This document shows positions 8,698 to 18,198 of a DNA stretch of 64,000 bases, in pieces; the stretch's first letter is position 1; the number at the start of each line of letters is the position of its first letter. The notes under the pieces were generated by a model. It worked only from the letters and a program-made list of their open reading frames with translations, had not been told where the DNA came from and searched no databases. This stretch comes from Mesorhizobium sp. AR02 (GTDB lineage Bacteria > Pseudomonadota > Alphaproteobacteria > Rhizobiales > Rhizobiaceae), in contig NZ_CP080531.1 in assembly GCF_024746835.1 (NCBI RefSeq), forward strand, positions 6,158,001-6,222,000, in the 5' to 3' direction. A program made the position numbers and the translations under genes.

Positions 8698-9561
8698 ATG
8701 GCTACGGCAAGCAGCGCACAGCGCGAACCTTCCATGGAAGAGATACTGGCTTCCATCAGGAGGATCATCGAGGACAGCGACAACGGCCGCAAGCAGCCGG
8801 GCGAGGCCGATGAGCTGCGGCAGGATCTGGAGCCATCGCCGAGCGAGGCTCCGGCCACCGATGTCGATGCGTTTCGCGCCGAGCTGCATACCGCCCCTGA
8901 AGTCAGGATGCCGGTCGCGCTCGGGGAAATCCAGGCGCCGTCGCCCGAACCCGCGCGCATGGAATCGCAGACGCGTGCCGATCCCGCGCCGGTCAAGCCG
9001 TCGATGACGCTTGCCGAGGTCAGCGCCAGGATCGCCGCCGAGCCGGTGCCTACCGTCAGAACCGACGCGCCAGCGGCGGCGCAGGCTGAGGCCCCGCAGC
9101 CTGGCGTGACGAGCGATACCATCGTTGCCGATTGGCGGCGCGAGATCGCGGCGGTCGGAGAGCAGGCGAAAGCGATACCGGACAGGAGCGTCCGCAGGCC
9201 GGTCGCCCAACCCGAGGCGCCCCAGCCCGAGGCGCCAATAAGCGAACCGGTGGTGGAGGCTGCGTTCGAGCGGCCTTCTTCAAGCGACGCTCCGGCAGGT
9301 ACAGCTCAGGCACGTGCGGCGGCAAGCGAAGCGCCCGCGGCGCGTCCGGCAATCCTTTCCGAACATACGGGCCGGCAGGTCGCTGCGGCCTTCGGCGAAC
9401 TGTCGGACGCCTTTGCCAGCCGCAGCAAGAAGACATTCGACGAGATGGCCGAGGAGATGCTGCGGCCGATGCTGCAGGACTGGCTGGACAACAATCTGCC
9501 GACGCTGGTCGAAAGGCTGGTGCGCGAGGAAATCGAGCGCGTGGCGCGCGGCGCGCAGTAA
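8698..9561 (+). CDS. popZ: PopZ-like polar organizing protein (DUF2497)
   Basis: A 287-residue protein with the PopZ layout. A short N-terminal helix (SMEEILASIRRIIED) is followed by a long disordered Pro/Ala/Glu-rich linker (~35-210), then a helical C-terminal oligomerisation region (EMLRPMLQDWLDNNLPTLVE and VREEIERVARG). In Caulobacter and Agrobacterium, PopZ forms a polar matrix that anchors ParB-bound origins and cell-cycle regulators. ATG 8698 begins the conserved N-terminal helix; an extension to 8590 has no conserved features. It precedes valS, as often in Rhizobiales. Confidence 0.9.
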   Translation: MATASSAQREPSMEEILASIRRIIEDSDNGRKQPGEADELRQDLEPSPSEAPATDVDAFRAELHTAPEVRMPVALGEIQAPSPEPARMESQTRADPAPVKPSMTLAEVSARIAAEPVPTVRTDAPAAAQAEAPQPGVTSDTIVADWRREIAAVGEQAKAIPDRSVRRPVAQPEAPQPEAPISEPVVEAAFERPSSSDAPAGTAQARAAASEAPAARPAILSEHTGRQVAAAFGELSDAFASRSKKTFDEMAEEMLRPMLQDWLDNNLPTLVERLVREEIERVARGAQ

Positions 9562-9587
9562 GGCTTTCGGCCCATCCTCTGACGAAG

Positions 9588-9610
9588 CGCCGCCTTCTTG
9601 GCGGCGTTTC
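9588..9610 (+). terminator. Rho-independent terminator after popZ
   Basis: A 7-bp GC stem CGCCGCC/GGCGGCG around loop TTCTT, followed by TTTC. The T tract is short, so strength is uncertain. Confidence 0.6.
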
Positions 9611-9666
9611 TGTTGGTAAGGTCGGCTCGCGATGATCATGGCAAAGGAGATTGCCCTTTTAAAGCC

Positions 9667-10020
9667 ATGTGTGATTGCTCCCCTTGGCCGATGGACCGAC
9701 AGTTGACGTACAGCTACCGATTGCGGGCGATGGTTCCGATGCTGACCGATGAAGAGTATCGGGAGGTCGTCGGCGACCCCGCAGCGCTATATTTTCAGGT
9801 CAAGAGGTTCATTTCCCAGCACGGACAATGGACAGAAATGAAGCATCCGGCGGCCGATCGCTATCGCGAACGGACCGGAGTAACACTTCATCATACTTTC
9901 TGGCTCCTGCATGTTCGCCGTTCCGACTACGGCCCTGACTGCTCATCCTGCGGAAAGCCGTACCGGACACCGAGGGCGAAGTTTTGTGCCGAGTGCGGAC
10001 ACGGCATTCCGTTGAAATGA
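9667..10020 (+). CDS. Hypothetical protein with C-terminal zinc ribbon
   Basis: A 117-residue protein, or ~96 if started at ATG 9730. The body is helical and aromatic-rich (LYFQVKRFISQHGQW). The C-terminus holds two CxxC knuckles, CSSCGKPYRTPRAKFCAEC, typical of a single zinc ribbon. The start is ambiguous: AAGGAG lies 18 bases before ATG 9667, and other ATGs are at 9691 and 9730. No recognised family or partner. It sits alone between popZ and valS. Confidence 0.6.
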   Translation: MCDCSPWPMDRQLTYSYRLRAMVPMLTDEEYREVVGDPAALYFQVKRFISQHGQWTEMKHPAADRYRERTGVTLHHTFWLLHVRRSDYGPDCSSCGKPYRTPRAKFCAECGHGIPLK

Positions 10021-10137
10021 ATACGGTCACGCCTATTTGCTTCTCATGAACCGAGGCGACCCTTGCGGTTGACTTGGCCAAGACCTTCCGATTTACACCG
10101 AACCAGCAAAAATCCCGACAGCGCGGACCATTTTCCC

Positions 10138-12921
10138 ATGCTTGAAAAGACCTACGACGCAAAGACCGTCGAGCCGAAGATCGCCAAAGTGTGGGAAGAG
10201 GCGGACGCCTTCCGCGCCGGTGCCGGGGCGGAAGAGGGGGCCGAAGCCTTCACCATCGTCATCCCGCCGCCCAATGTCACCGGCTCCCTGCATATGGGCC
10301 ACGCGCTCAACAACACGCTGCAGGACATTTTGGTGCGCTTCGAGCGCATGCGCGGCAAGAACGTGCTGTGGCAGCCGGGCATGGACCATGCCGGCATCGC
10401 CACGCAGATGGTGGTCGAGCGCCAGCTGATGGAAAAGCAGATCCACCGCCGCGATCTGACGCGCGAACAGTTCATCGAGAAAGTGTGGGAGTGGAAGGCC
10501 GAATCCGGCGGTGCCATCTTCAACCAGCTGAAGCGGCTCGGTGCCTCGGCCGACTGGTCGCGCGAACGCTTCACCATGGACGAGGGCCTGTCCAAGGCCG
10601 TGCTGGAAGTGTTCGTCACCCTCTACAAGGAAGGCCTGATCTACAAGGACAAGCGCCTTGTGAACTGGGACCCGAAACTGTTGACCGCGATCTCCGACCT
10701 CGAGGTCGAGCAGCAGGAGGTCAACGGCAATCTCTGGCACTTCCGCTATCCGATCGAGGGCGAGACCTTCGACCCGGAAAATCCGAAAACCTTCATCACC
10801 GTGGCGACGACGCGCCCGGAAACGATGCTGGGCGACACGGCTGTGGCTGTGCACCCGGACGACGAGCGATACCGGCATCTGGTCGGCAAGAATGTGGTGC
10901 TGCCGATCGTCGGCAGAAAAATCCCTGTCGTGGCGGACGAGTATTCCGATCCTGAAAAGGGTTCGGGCGCGGTCAAAATCACGCCGGCGCATGATTTCAA
11001 CGACTTCGAGGTCGGCAAGCGCCACAAACTGCCGGCGATCAACATCCTCACCATCGAGGCTGCGATAAACCTCAGGGATAATGAGGATTTCCTCGCCGGT
11101 CTCGATGTGACGCCGGAGCGCCAGGCTGTCTGGGACGATCTCAACGGGCTCGACCGTTTCGTCGCGCGCAAGAAGATCGTCGAGCTGATGGAAGCCGGCG
11201 GCTTCCTTGAGAAGATCGAGCCGCACCACCATGCCGTGCCGCATGGCGACCGCGGCGGCGTGCCGATCGAGCCGTTCCTGACCGAGCAGTGGTATGCCAA
11301 TGCCGCGGAGCTCGCCAAGCCGGCGATCGCTTCGGTGCGCGAAGGCCGCACCAATTTCGTGCCGAAGAACTGGGAAAAGACCTATTTCGACTGGATGGAA
11401 AACATCCAGCCCTGGTGCATCTCGCGCCAGCTGTGGTGGGGCCACCAGATCCCGGCCTGGTACGGACCGGACGGGCGCGTCTTCGTCGAGAAGACCGAGG
11501 AAGAGGCGCTGGGCGCGGCGATCGAGTACTATCTGGCGCTCGAAGGGCCGTGGAAGGCCTGGGTCGAGGACAAGCTTGAGAATTTCAAGCCGGGCGAGAT
11601 CCTGACCCGTGACGAGGACGTGCTCGACACCTGGTTCTCGTCGGCCCTGTGGCCATTCTCGACGCTGGGCTGGCCGGACCAGACGCCGGAGCTGAAAACC
11701 TACTACCAGACCGACGTGCTGGTGACCGGCTTCGACATCATTTTCTTCTGGGTTGCCCGCATGATGATGATGGGCCTGCATTTCATGGATGAGGAGCCGT
11801 TCCACACCGTCTATGTGCACGCGCTGGTGCGCGACAAGAACGGGCAGAAGATGTCGAAGTCGAAAGGCAACGTCATCGATCCGCTCGATCTCATCGACGA
11901 ATTTGGCGCCGATGCGCTGCGCTTCACGCTGACGGTGATGGCGGCACAAGGGCGCGATGTGAAGCTCGACCCGGCGCGTATCGCCGGCTACCGCAACTTC
12001 GGCACCAAGCTGTGGAACGCGACGCGCTTCGCCGAGATGAACGAAGTCGCGCGCAATGACGATTTCTGGCTGAACGACGCCAAGCTGGCGGTCAACCGCT
12101 GGATCCTGACCGAACTGACGCGGGCCGCACGGGAAATCACGGACGGCATCACCTCATACCGCTTCAACGAGGCGGCCGGTGCTGCCTACCGCTTCGTCTG
12201 GAACCTGTTCTGCGACTGGTATCTGGAACTGCTGAAGCCGGTGTTCATGGGCACGGACGAGGCTGCCAAGGCCGAAAGCCGCGCCTGCGTCGCCTTCGTG
12301 CTCGACGAGATCTACAAGCTCTTGCACCCGATGATGCCGTTCATGACGGAAGAGCTGTGGGCGCAGACGGCGGGCGAGGGCAAGGAGCGCGATTCGCTGC
12401 TTTGCCATGCCGCCTGGCCGGCGCCGGACTTCGAGAACGCTGATGCGGCGGCCGACATCAACTGGCTGGTCGACCTGGTCTCGGGCATCCGCTCGGTGCG
12501 TTCGGAGATGAACGTGCCGCCGGCGGCGATCGCGCCGCTGGTTGTGGTCGGCGCCAACGATGTGACGCGCGAGCGGCTGGTTCGCGAGGAGTCCGCGATC
12601 AAGCGGCTGGCGCGCGTCGGCGACATCTCGTTGGCTGACGCGGCACCCAAAGGCTCGGCGCAGATCGTCCTCAACGAGGCGACCATCTGCCTGCCGCTCG
12701 GCAGCCTGATCGACCTCTCCGCCGAGGCGGCCCGGCTGCAGAAGGAACTCGCCAAGGTCACCGAGGAAATCGCGCGGCTGCACAAGAAGCTGTCCAACGA
12801 ACGGTTCGTCGCCAGCGCGCCGGCCGAAATCGTCGAAGCCGAGCGCGAGAAACTGGCCGAGTATCGCGACGGGCAGGACAAGCTTTCGGTCGCACTGACC
12901 AGGGTCCGCGACGCTGGTTGA
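10138..12921 (+). CDS. valS: Valyl-tRNA synthetase
   Basis: A 927-residue class I synthetase charging tRNA-Val in the cytosol. The HIGH motif appears as GSLHMGHAL near residue 50 and the KMSKS loop as KMSKSKGN near 570. The editing (CP1) domain is recognisable by TTRPETMLGDTAV and its binding cleft. A C-terminal coiled-coil tRNA-binding arm (~865-925, lysine/glutamate-rich) is intact. Length is normal. ATG 10138 starts the conserved MLEKTYDAKTVEPKI; an in-frame upstream extension is not conserved. Confidence 0.97.
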   Translation: MLEKTYDAKTVEPKIAKVWEEADAFRAGAGAEEGAEAFTIVIPPPNVTGSLHMGHALNNTLQDILVRFERMRGKNVLWQPGMDHAGIATQMVVERQLMEKQIHRRDLTREQFIEKVWEWKAESGGAIFNQLKRLGASADWSRERFTMDEGLSKAVLEVFVTLYKEGLIYKDKRLVNWDPKLLTAISDLEVEQQEVNGNLWHFRYPIEGETFDPENPKTFITVATTRPETMLGDTAVAVHPDDERYRHLVGKNVVLPIVGRKIPVVADEYSDPEKGSGAVKITPAHDFNDFEVGKRHKLPAINILTIEAAINLRDNEDFLAGLDVTPERQAVWDDLNGLDRFVARKKIVELMEAGGFLEKIEPHHHAVPHGDRGGVPIEPFLTEQWYANAAELAKPAIASVREGRTNFVPKNWEKTYFDWMENIQPWCISRQLWWGHQIPAWYGPDGRVFVEKTEEEALGAAIEYYLALEGPWKAWVEDKLENFKPGEILTRDEDVLDTWFSSALWPFSTLGWPDQTPELKTYYQTDVLVTGFDIIFFWVARMMMMGLHFMDEEPFHTVYVHALVRDKNGQKMSKSKGNVIDPLDLIDEFGADALRFTLTVMAAQGRDVKLDPARIAGYRNFGTKLWNATRFAEMNEVARNDDFWLNDAKLAVNRWILTELTRAAREITDGITSYRFNEAAGAAYRFVWNLFCDWYLELLKPVFMGTDEAAKAESRACVAFVLDEIYKLLHPMMPFMTEELWAQTAGEGKERDSLLCHAAWPAPDFENADAAADINWLVDLVSGIRSVRSEMNVPPAAIAPLVVVGANDVTRERLVREESAIKRLARVGDISLADAAPKGSAQIVLNEATICLPLGSLIDLSAEAARLQKELAKVTEEIARLHKKLSNERFVASAPAEIVEAEREKLAEYRDGQDKLSVALTRVRDAG

Positions 12922-13278
12922 AGGGCAGATTCGCACGTGGCTCCTGTCTATTTCCGGTGCGTCAATTGCCTCCAAAACAGGCATTCCGTTGCGTTAATGT
13001 TGACGTAAACGGAAACTTTGTGCCCCATTGTTGCCATAATGTAACAATGGGGCCGTAACCTCTTAAAAGTGGCTGTTTTTGAGCCCTTTTTGGTTCTTTT
13101 CCTTCACTTTCTGGGCCGCTCTACACGCTTCGGACCGTTTTTCGGCCCTCCGGTGCCGCATGCATTTTGTCGAAAATGCGTTTGGCAAACATGTACACGT
13201 ACGCCTCATGAATTCGTTGTTGCACCGTTAACCTGAATTGGTTCTAGCTTGATGCACTGATGTTCGGGGAGGATTTTC
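12922..13278 (+). promoter_or_regulatory. Structured upstream region of first fadL-like gene
   Basis: This 357-base gap holds no gene. It contains TTGACGTAAACG at 13000, a perfect 11-bp inverted repeat at 13022-13053, a second hairpin GCATTTT/AAAATGC at 13162-13179, and GTACACGTAC at about 13193. Most of these recur in the same order in the gap at 14602-14944 before the second paralogue, so the leader was duplicated with the gene. I could not assign the transcription start. Confidence 0.6.
13022..13053 (+). promoter_or_regulatory. Perfect inverted repeat in fadL1 leader
   Basis: Arms GCCCCATTGTT and AACAATGGGGC are perfectly complementary over 11 bp around the 10-base spacer GCCATAATGT. The paralogous copy at 14685-14716 has the identical spacer and arms changed at two positions, both still pairing as G·U in RNA. 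It may be an operator for a dimeric regulator or an mRNA leader hairpin. Confidence 0.6.
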
Positions 13279-14553
13279 ATGAACAATTTGCGACTGAAAG
13301 CATTGCTCGGGGCAGGATGCTTTTCACTGGCTTTGATCGGGACGGTACATGCTGGCGGCCTGGAACGCGGTGGCTACAATATTGACCTGCTGTTTGATCC
13401 GGCTCCGGTCGCTGGCGAGCTTTCGGGCACTTATGTCATGCCTGATCGGAAATTGAAAAACGTTGTCGATACCCAGACTGGTAATGGCTTGCCTGGCGGC
13501 GGCAACCTCAACTACCGACCGAACTCGGCCGATGAGACAGAAGGCTACTTCGTCCCGCGTATCGGGTTCAAGGCGAGCATAGGCCAGCAGATCGATTGTA
13601 TGGCCGATTACTCACAGCCTTGGGGAGCTCATACCAAGCCGGGATCGAACTGGGCTGGCGCAAACAGCAACATCGAAACGAAGATCAACAGCAACAATTA
13701 TGCCGCGACATGTTCGTACAAGTTTGATGTGGGCAAAGGGCAACTTCGGTTCATTGGTGGTGTTTTCTACCAGGAGGTCGATGGTTTCAAGGAACGACTG
13801 GTTCAGGATACCACTTTCTTTCCGTTCCCTATCAATACGTTGAGCGGCGTTGGTCGTCTGGATCTGGCCGGTCATGGCGTTGGCTGGCGCATCGGCACCG
13901 CCTATGAAATCCCGGAGATCGCCCTCAGGGCGAGCCTGGTTTACAACAGCGCGGTAGACCTTGGCGAGATCACGGGTACGCTCGACCTGAGCCAGGTTCC
14001 TGGACAGCCCAAGACTCCGATAGACGTCTTCGGCCACCAGTCGATGCCGCAGTCAGTCGAGTTAAAATTGCAGTCGGGTATCGCGCCGGACTGGCTTGCC
14101 TTCGGTTCAGTCAAGTGGGTCGATTGGAGCCAGCTTGGGATTGTCAGCTTCTGCTCCACGGCGATTAAAGCGCTTGGCTTATCGTGTACATATGGCGGCC
14201 CTGGTTTTGCCACCTCATTGGATTTGCTTTATCGGGACGGCTGGACGATTTCCGGTGGTATCGGCCACAAGTTCAATGAGCAATGGAGTGGCGCGGCGAC
14301 CCTTACTTGGGATCGTGGCACGACGACTGGCCTCAGCTCTTTGACCGACACATGGACCATCGCCGCGGGTGCATCCTATACGCCGTCTAAGAATGTCGAG
14401 GTTCGGTTCGGCGGCGCGGTTGGCATTCTGACCAGCGGTTCCGTCGGCCCGGAAAACGATCCGCAGGGATTTCCGCACGGAACCGACGTCTCCTATAATT
14501 TTGGCAACGACCTTGTGACGGCACTTTCTGCCTCCGTGAAAGTTAAGTGGTAA
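13279..14553 (+). CDS. FadL/OmpP1-type outer-membrane porin, copy 1
   Basis: A 424-residue outer-membrane beta-barrel of the FadL (long-chain fatty acid/hydrophobic compound) transporter family. The signal peptide ends at HAGG near residue 26. Family signatures are visible: DYSQPWGAH, the FYQEV strand, ALRASLVYNS, and the late barrel segment GWTISGGIGHKFNEQWS with PSKNVEVRFGGA. It ends in a hydrophobic strand VKVKW suited to BAM insertion. GGGGAGG supports ATG 13279. It forms a tandem pair with the gene at 14945. The mature N-terminus after the signal lacks the usual FadL NPA-type hatch motif. Confidence 0.88.
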   Translation: MNNLRLKALLGAGCFSLALIGTVHAGGLERGGYNIDLLFDPAPVAGELSGTYVMPDRKLKNVVDTQTGNGLPGGGNLNYRPNSADETEGYFVPRIGFKASIGQQIDCMADYSQPWGAHTKPGSNWAGANSNIETKINSNNYAATCSYKFDVGKGQLRFIGGVFYQEVDGFKERLVQDTTFFPFPINTLSGVGRLDLAGHGVGWRIGTAYEIPEIALRASLVYNSAVDLGEITGTLDLSQVPGQPKTPIDVFGHQSMPQSVELKLQSGIAPDWLAFGSVKWVDWSQLGIVSFCSTAIKALGLSCTYGGPGFATSLDLLYRDGWTISGGIGHKFNEQWSGAATLTWDRGTTTGLSSLTDTWTIAAGASYTPSKNVEVRFGGAVGILTSGSVGPENDPQGFPHGTDVSYNFGNDLVTALSASVKVKW

Positions 14554-14577
14554 GTCAATCGATCTGCCAGCAAGAGG

Positions 14578-14601
14578 GCCGGGCACTAGCCCGGCTTTTT
14601 T
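14578..14601 (+). terminator. Rho-independent terminator after fadL copy 1
   Basis: A perfect 7-bp stem GCCGGGC/GCCCGGC with loop ACTA, followed by six T. It separates the two paralogues, so each is probably transcribed on its own. Confidence 0.88.
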
Positions 14602-14944
14602 GTTTGCTTGGCTATCTGGTCACCTTCCGAAAGGCTTGAGGCTGGCATTCCCTTGCGGCACTGTTGACGTAAACGGAAGTTTTTGCCTCATTGTTGCCAT
14701 AATGTAACAGTGGGGCCATTTGCCTTTGAAGATGGTCTTATGCAGCCATTTTGACCGGTTTTCGTGTGTTTTCGTGGCTGCTTTGCACGCTGGCGGGTGT
14801 CTTGGGCGAGGCTGTGTCGGTGCTCACGGCCTCGGAATGCATTTTCTCAAAAATACGTACGTGTACGCCTCTTGAAATCATTGTTGCACTACCCAGCCGA
14901 ATTGGTTCTTGCTTGGGTTGTGCTCGAATTCGGGGAGGCGATTC
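14602..14944 (+). promoter_or_regulatory. Duplicated upstream region of second fadL-like gene
   Basis: A gene-free gap that repeats the leader of copy 1. It has TTGACGTAAACG at 14664, the inverted repeat GCCTCATTGTT/AACAGTGGGGC with the same 10-base spacer at 14685-14716, a GCATTTT stretch near 14838, GTGTACGCCTC, and GAATTGGTTCT before the GGGGAGG ribosome-binding site. Conservation of these blocks against a diverged background suggests function. Confidence 0.6.
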
Positions 14945-16183
14945 ATGTTCAATCTGCGTCTTAAAGCGCTGCTGGGGGCAGGGTGCTTTTCGCTGGCTTT
15001 GATCGGGACGGCGACGAACGCGGCGCATGCAGGCGGCATCGAACGAGGCGGCTACGACATCGACCTTTTGTTTGATCCGGCTCCATTCACTACGGACGCG
15101 GAGGCGACATTCGTGATGCCGGATCGCAAACTCAAGAATGCGGTGGACACGACTGGTTTTGGCCTGAACGTCAGCAGTACTGCCAAGGAAAGCGAAAGCT
15201 ATTGGGTGCCGCGCATCGGCGCCAAGGCCGAGATCGTAAGAGGTGTCGACTGCATGGTCGACTACTCGCAGCCTTGGGGCGCACATACGGCGCCCGGGGC
15301 ATGGAATGGTGCGTTTTCCAACATGGAAACCGATATCAAAAGCGACAACTATGCCGGGACGTGCTCCTATAAGATGGATGTGGGCAAAGGCCAGCTTCGT
15401 TTCATCGGTGGTGTGTTCTATCAGGAAGTCTACGGCTTTAAAGAAAGCCTGATAAACCCTCTTATGCCGGCTTTCTCCGGCACCGGCCGTGTCGATCTCT
15501 CAGGCAGTGGCTGGGGCTGGCGTGCCGGCATTGCGTATGAAATTCCGGAAATCGCACTGCGGGCTAGCCTCGTTTACAACTCGCAAGTGAAACTCGACAA
15601 TATCACCGGCACTATCGACCTGACGAATATTGGCGTAGGCATTAAGCCGATCTATGCACCAACGGAAAGCATGCCCGATTCGTTGGAATTGAAATTGCAG
15701 TCGGGCATCGCGCCCGACTGGCTCGCTTTCGGTTCGATCAAGTGGGTCAACTGGAGCCTGCTGCAAAGTGTTCCGATCTGCTTCCAAGGTACACCGGCTG
15801 CGGCATGCATCACGGGTGACAATCTTCATTCAGCTCAGGTCACCTCCCTCGACCTGATGTATCGTGACGGTTGGACCGTCACTGGCGGTATCGGCCACAA
15901 GTTCAACGATCAGTGGAGCGCCGCCGGCCAGCTTTCCTGGGATCGCGGTACCTCGCATGGCTATGGTTCGCAGACTGATACCTGGACGCTGGGCGGAGGC
16001 GTCGCCTACACGCCGAAGCCGAACATCGAACTACGCCTAGCTGGCGCGATCGGCGTGCTGACAAGCGGCCACTCCGGGACACTCGCCGGACAGAATGGGT
16101 TTGTGGCCGGTACCGACGTCAGCTACGACTTCGGCAACGATCTGGTCACGGCGATTTCTGGCGGCCTCAAAGTCACGTTCTAA
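14945..16183 (+). CDS. FadL/OmpP1-type outer-membrane porin, copy 2
   Basis: A 412-residue paralogue of the gene at 13279, in the same orientation. The signal peptide is nearly identical (LKALLGAGCFSLALIGT) and ends at HAGG. Shared barrel segments include VDYSQPWGAHT, GQLRFIGGVFYQEV, SGIAPDWLAFGS and DGWTVTGGIGHKFNDQWS. Differences concentrate in loops, as expected for duplicated porins diverging in ligand or surface exposure. ATG 14945 follows GGGGAGG; an upstream in-frame TTG has no support. It would admit fatty acids or other hydrophobic compounds across the outer membrane. Confidence 0.88.
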   Translation: MFNLRLKALLGAGCFSLALIGTATNAAHAGGIERGGYDIDLLFDPAPFTTDAEATFVMPDRKLKNAVDTTGFGLNVSSTAKESESYWVPRIGAKAEIVRGVDCMVDYSQPWGAHTAPGAWNGAFSNMETDIKSDNYAGTCSYKMDVGKGQLRFIGGVFYQEVYGFKESLINPLMPAFSGTGRVDLSGSGWGWRAGIAYEIPEIALRASLVYNSQVKLDNITGTIDLTNIGVGIKPIYAPTESMPDSLELKLQSGIAPDWLAFGSIKWVNWSLLQSVPICFQGTPAAACITGDNLHSAQVTSLDLMYRDGWTVTGGIGHKFNDQWSAAGQLSWDRGTSHGYGSQTDTWTLGGGVAYTPKPNIELRLAGAIGVLTSGHSGTLAGQNGFVAGTDVSYDFGNDLVTAISGGLKVTF

Positions 16184-16203
16184 CCTACTGAAAATCATAA
16201 TGA

Positions 16204-16229
16204 AAGGCCGGGCAATGCCCGGCCTTTTT
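16204..16229 (+). terminator. Rho-independent terminator after fadL copy 2
   Basis: A perfect 10-bp stem AAGGCCGGGC/GCCCGGCCTT with a 3-base loop AAT, continuing into a T tract. It starts 20 bases after the stop codon. Confidence 0.88.
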
Positions 16230-16473
16230 CGTTTGAGCCGGGATCACCGGTGCTCCCGTCATCCAAGCTGCGTTGCATATAAGCCGCACTGGTGCCGCCT
16301 CGTGCGATTGTGACGTTTTGGCAACACTTTCTGAACAACCCCTGCGCTAGAAGTCGGGCCGGGGAAATTGCCCATTTCCCGCCATAAACCCGGCGCACCT
16401 CGATCTTGTCTCGGGACACGCGCCAAAAGGCTCGGCGATGGGACAGGCCGCACCGCCCGCGGCAAGGATGAGA

Positions 16474-18198
16474 ATGGACGCCAAGGTCATTTCAAAGGCT
16501 AAGCTCCCTAGCCGCTATGTGACTGTCGGTCCGGCGCGCGCGCCGCACCGGTCCTATCTCTATGCCATGGGCCTGTCGGCGGCCGAGATCGCGCAGCCGC
16601 TGGTCGGCGTCGCGTCCTGCTGGAATGAAGCGGCACCCTGCAACATTTCGCTGATGCGCCAGGCGCAGGTGGTCAAGAAGGGCGTCGCGGCCGCCAGTGG
16701 CACGCCGCGCGAATTCTGCACCATCACCGTCACCGACGGCATCGCCATGGGCCACCAGGGCATGAAGTCGTCGCTGGTGTCGCGCGAGGTCATCGCCGAT
16801 TCGGTCGAACTCACCATGCGCGGCCATTGCTACGATGCGCTGGTCGGCCTCGCCGGCTGCGACAAGTCGCTGCCCGGCATGATGATGGCCATGGTGCGGC
16901 TCAACGTGCCGTCGATCTTCATCTATGGCGGTTCGATCCTGCCCGGCAGCTATCGCGGCCGCCAGATCACGGTGCAGGATGTGTTCGAGGCGGTCGGCCA
17001 GCACTCGGTCGGCGCGATCGACGATGCCGAGCTTCTTGAAATCGAACAGGCGGCCTGTCCGTCAGCCGGCTCCTGCGGCGCCCAGTTCACCGCCAACACC
17101 ATGGCCACCGTCGCCGAGGCGATTGGTCTCGCGCTGCCCTATTCCTGCGGTGCGCCGGCGCCTTACGAGATGCGCGACCGTTTCAATTTCGCCTCGGGCG
17201 AAAAGATCATGGAACTGATCGCGAAAAACATCCGGCCGCGCGACATCGTCACGATGAAGGCGCTGGAGAATGCTGCGACCGTGGTTTCCGCCACCGGCGG
17301 CTCGACCAACGCAGCCCTGCATCTGCCGGCGATCGCGCATGAGGCAGGCATCAAATTCGATCTTTTCGACGTCGCAAAGATTTTCGAGAAGACGCCTTAC
17401 ATCGCCGACCTCAAGCCGGGCGGCAAATATGTCGCCAAGGACATGTTCGAGGCCGGCGGCATTCCGCTCTTGATGAAGACGCTGCTCGACCATGGCTATC
17501 TGCATGGCGATTGCCTGACGGTTACTGGCCGCACTTTGGCCGAAAACATGGAACATGTTGCCTGGAATGAACACCAGGATGTGGTCCGCCCGGCCAACAG
17601 ACCAATTACCCAAACCGGCGGTGTCGTGGGCTTGAAGGGAAACCTCGCCCCCGAAGGCGCGATTGTGAAGGTCGCGGGCATGGCGGAGTTGAAATTCTCC
17701 GGCCCGGCGCGCTGCTTCGATTCGGAAGAGGAATGTTTCGAGGCGGTGACGCATCGCAACTACCGGGAAGGCGAGGTTCTCGTCATTCGCTACGAAGGGC
17801 CGCGCGGCGGTCCCGGCATGCGCGAGATGCTGTCGACGACGGCGGCCCTCTACGGCCAGGGCATGGGCGGCAAGGTGGCGCTGATCACCGATGGCCGCTT
17901 CTCGGGCGCGACACGCGGCTTCTGCATTGGCCATGTCGGGCCGGAAGCAGCGGTTGGCGGCCCGATCGGTCTCATCCGGGATGGCGACGTGATCTCGATC
18001 GACGCGGTGAACGGCACGATCGAGGTGGCGCTGACCGAGGCCGAACTGACGGCGCGGGCCAAGACTTGGAAGGCGCGCACGACCGACTACCAGTCGGGCG
18101 CGATATGGAAATACGCACAGACGGTCGGGTCTGCCCGCGACGGCGCGGTCACCCATCCGGGCGGTGCGAAAGAAACACACTGCTATGCGGATATCTGA
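16474..18198 (+). CDS. ilvD: Dihydroxy-acid dehydratase (IlvD/Edd family)
   Basis: A 574-residue Fe-S dehydratase that converts dihydroxy-isovalerate/methylvalerate to the 2-keto acids in valine/isoleucine synthesis. Cluster cysteines are visible in [21 protein letters not shown] and [14 protein letters not shown], and the C-terminal [11 protein letters not shown] motif is intact. ATG 16474 is preferred because AAGG lies six bases before it; ATG 16438 is also possible. The last codons overlap exoR by 14 bases. Sugar-acid dehydratases share this fold, so substrate assignment from sequence alone is not absolute. Confidence 0.88.
   Translation: MDAKVISKAKLPSRYVTVGPARAPHRSYLYAMGLSAAEIAQPLVGVASCWNEAAPCNISLMRQAQVVKKGVAAASGTPREFCTITVTDGIAMGHQGMKSSLVSREVIADSVELTMRGHCYDALVGLAGCDKSLPGMMMAMVRLNVPSIFIYGGSILPGSYRGRQITVQDVFEAVGQHSVGAIDDAELLEIEQAACPSAGSCGAQFTANTMATVAEAIGLALPYSCGAPAPYEMRDRFNFASGEKIMELIAKNIRPRDIVTMKALENAATVVSATGGSTNAALHLPAIAHEAGIKFDLFDVAKIFEKTPYIADLKPGGKYVAKDMFEAGGIPLLMKTLLDHGYLHGDCLTVTGRTLAENMEHVAWNEHQDVVRPANRPITQTGGVVGLKGNLAPEGAIVKVAGMAELKFSGPARCFDSEEECFEAVTHRNYREGEVLVIRYEGPRGGPGMREMLSTTAALYGQGMGGKVALITDGRFSGATRGFCIGHVGPEAAVGGPIGLIRDGDVISIDAVNGTIEVALTEAELTARAKTWKARTTDYQSGAIWKYAQTVGSARDGAVTHPGGAKETHCYADI

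Noticed and set aside
10093..11949. Very long open frame antisense to valS
   Set aside because: Histidine/arginine/leucine-rich shadow of a well-conserved valS; no start signal or family.
13000..13042. TTGACG with CATAAT as a sigma-70 promoter for fadL1
   Set aside because: The spacing is 29 bases, far beyond the usual 16-19.
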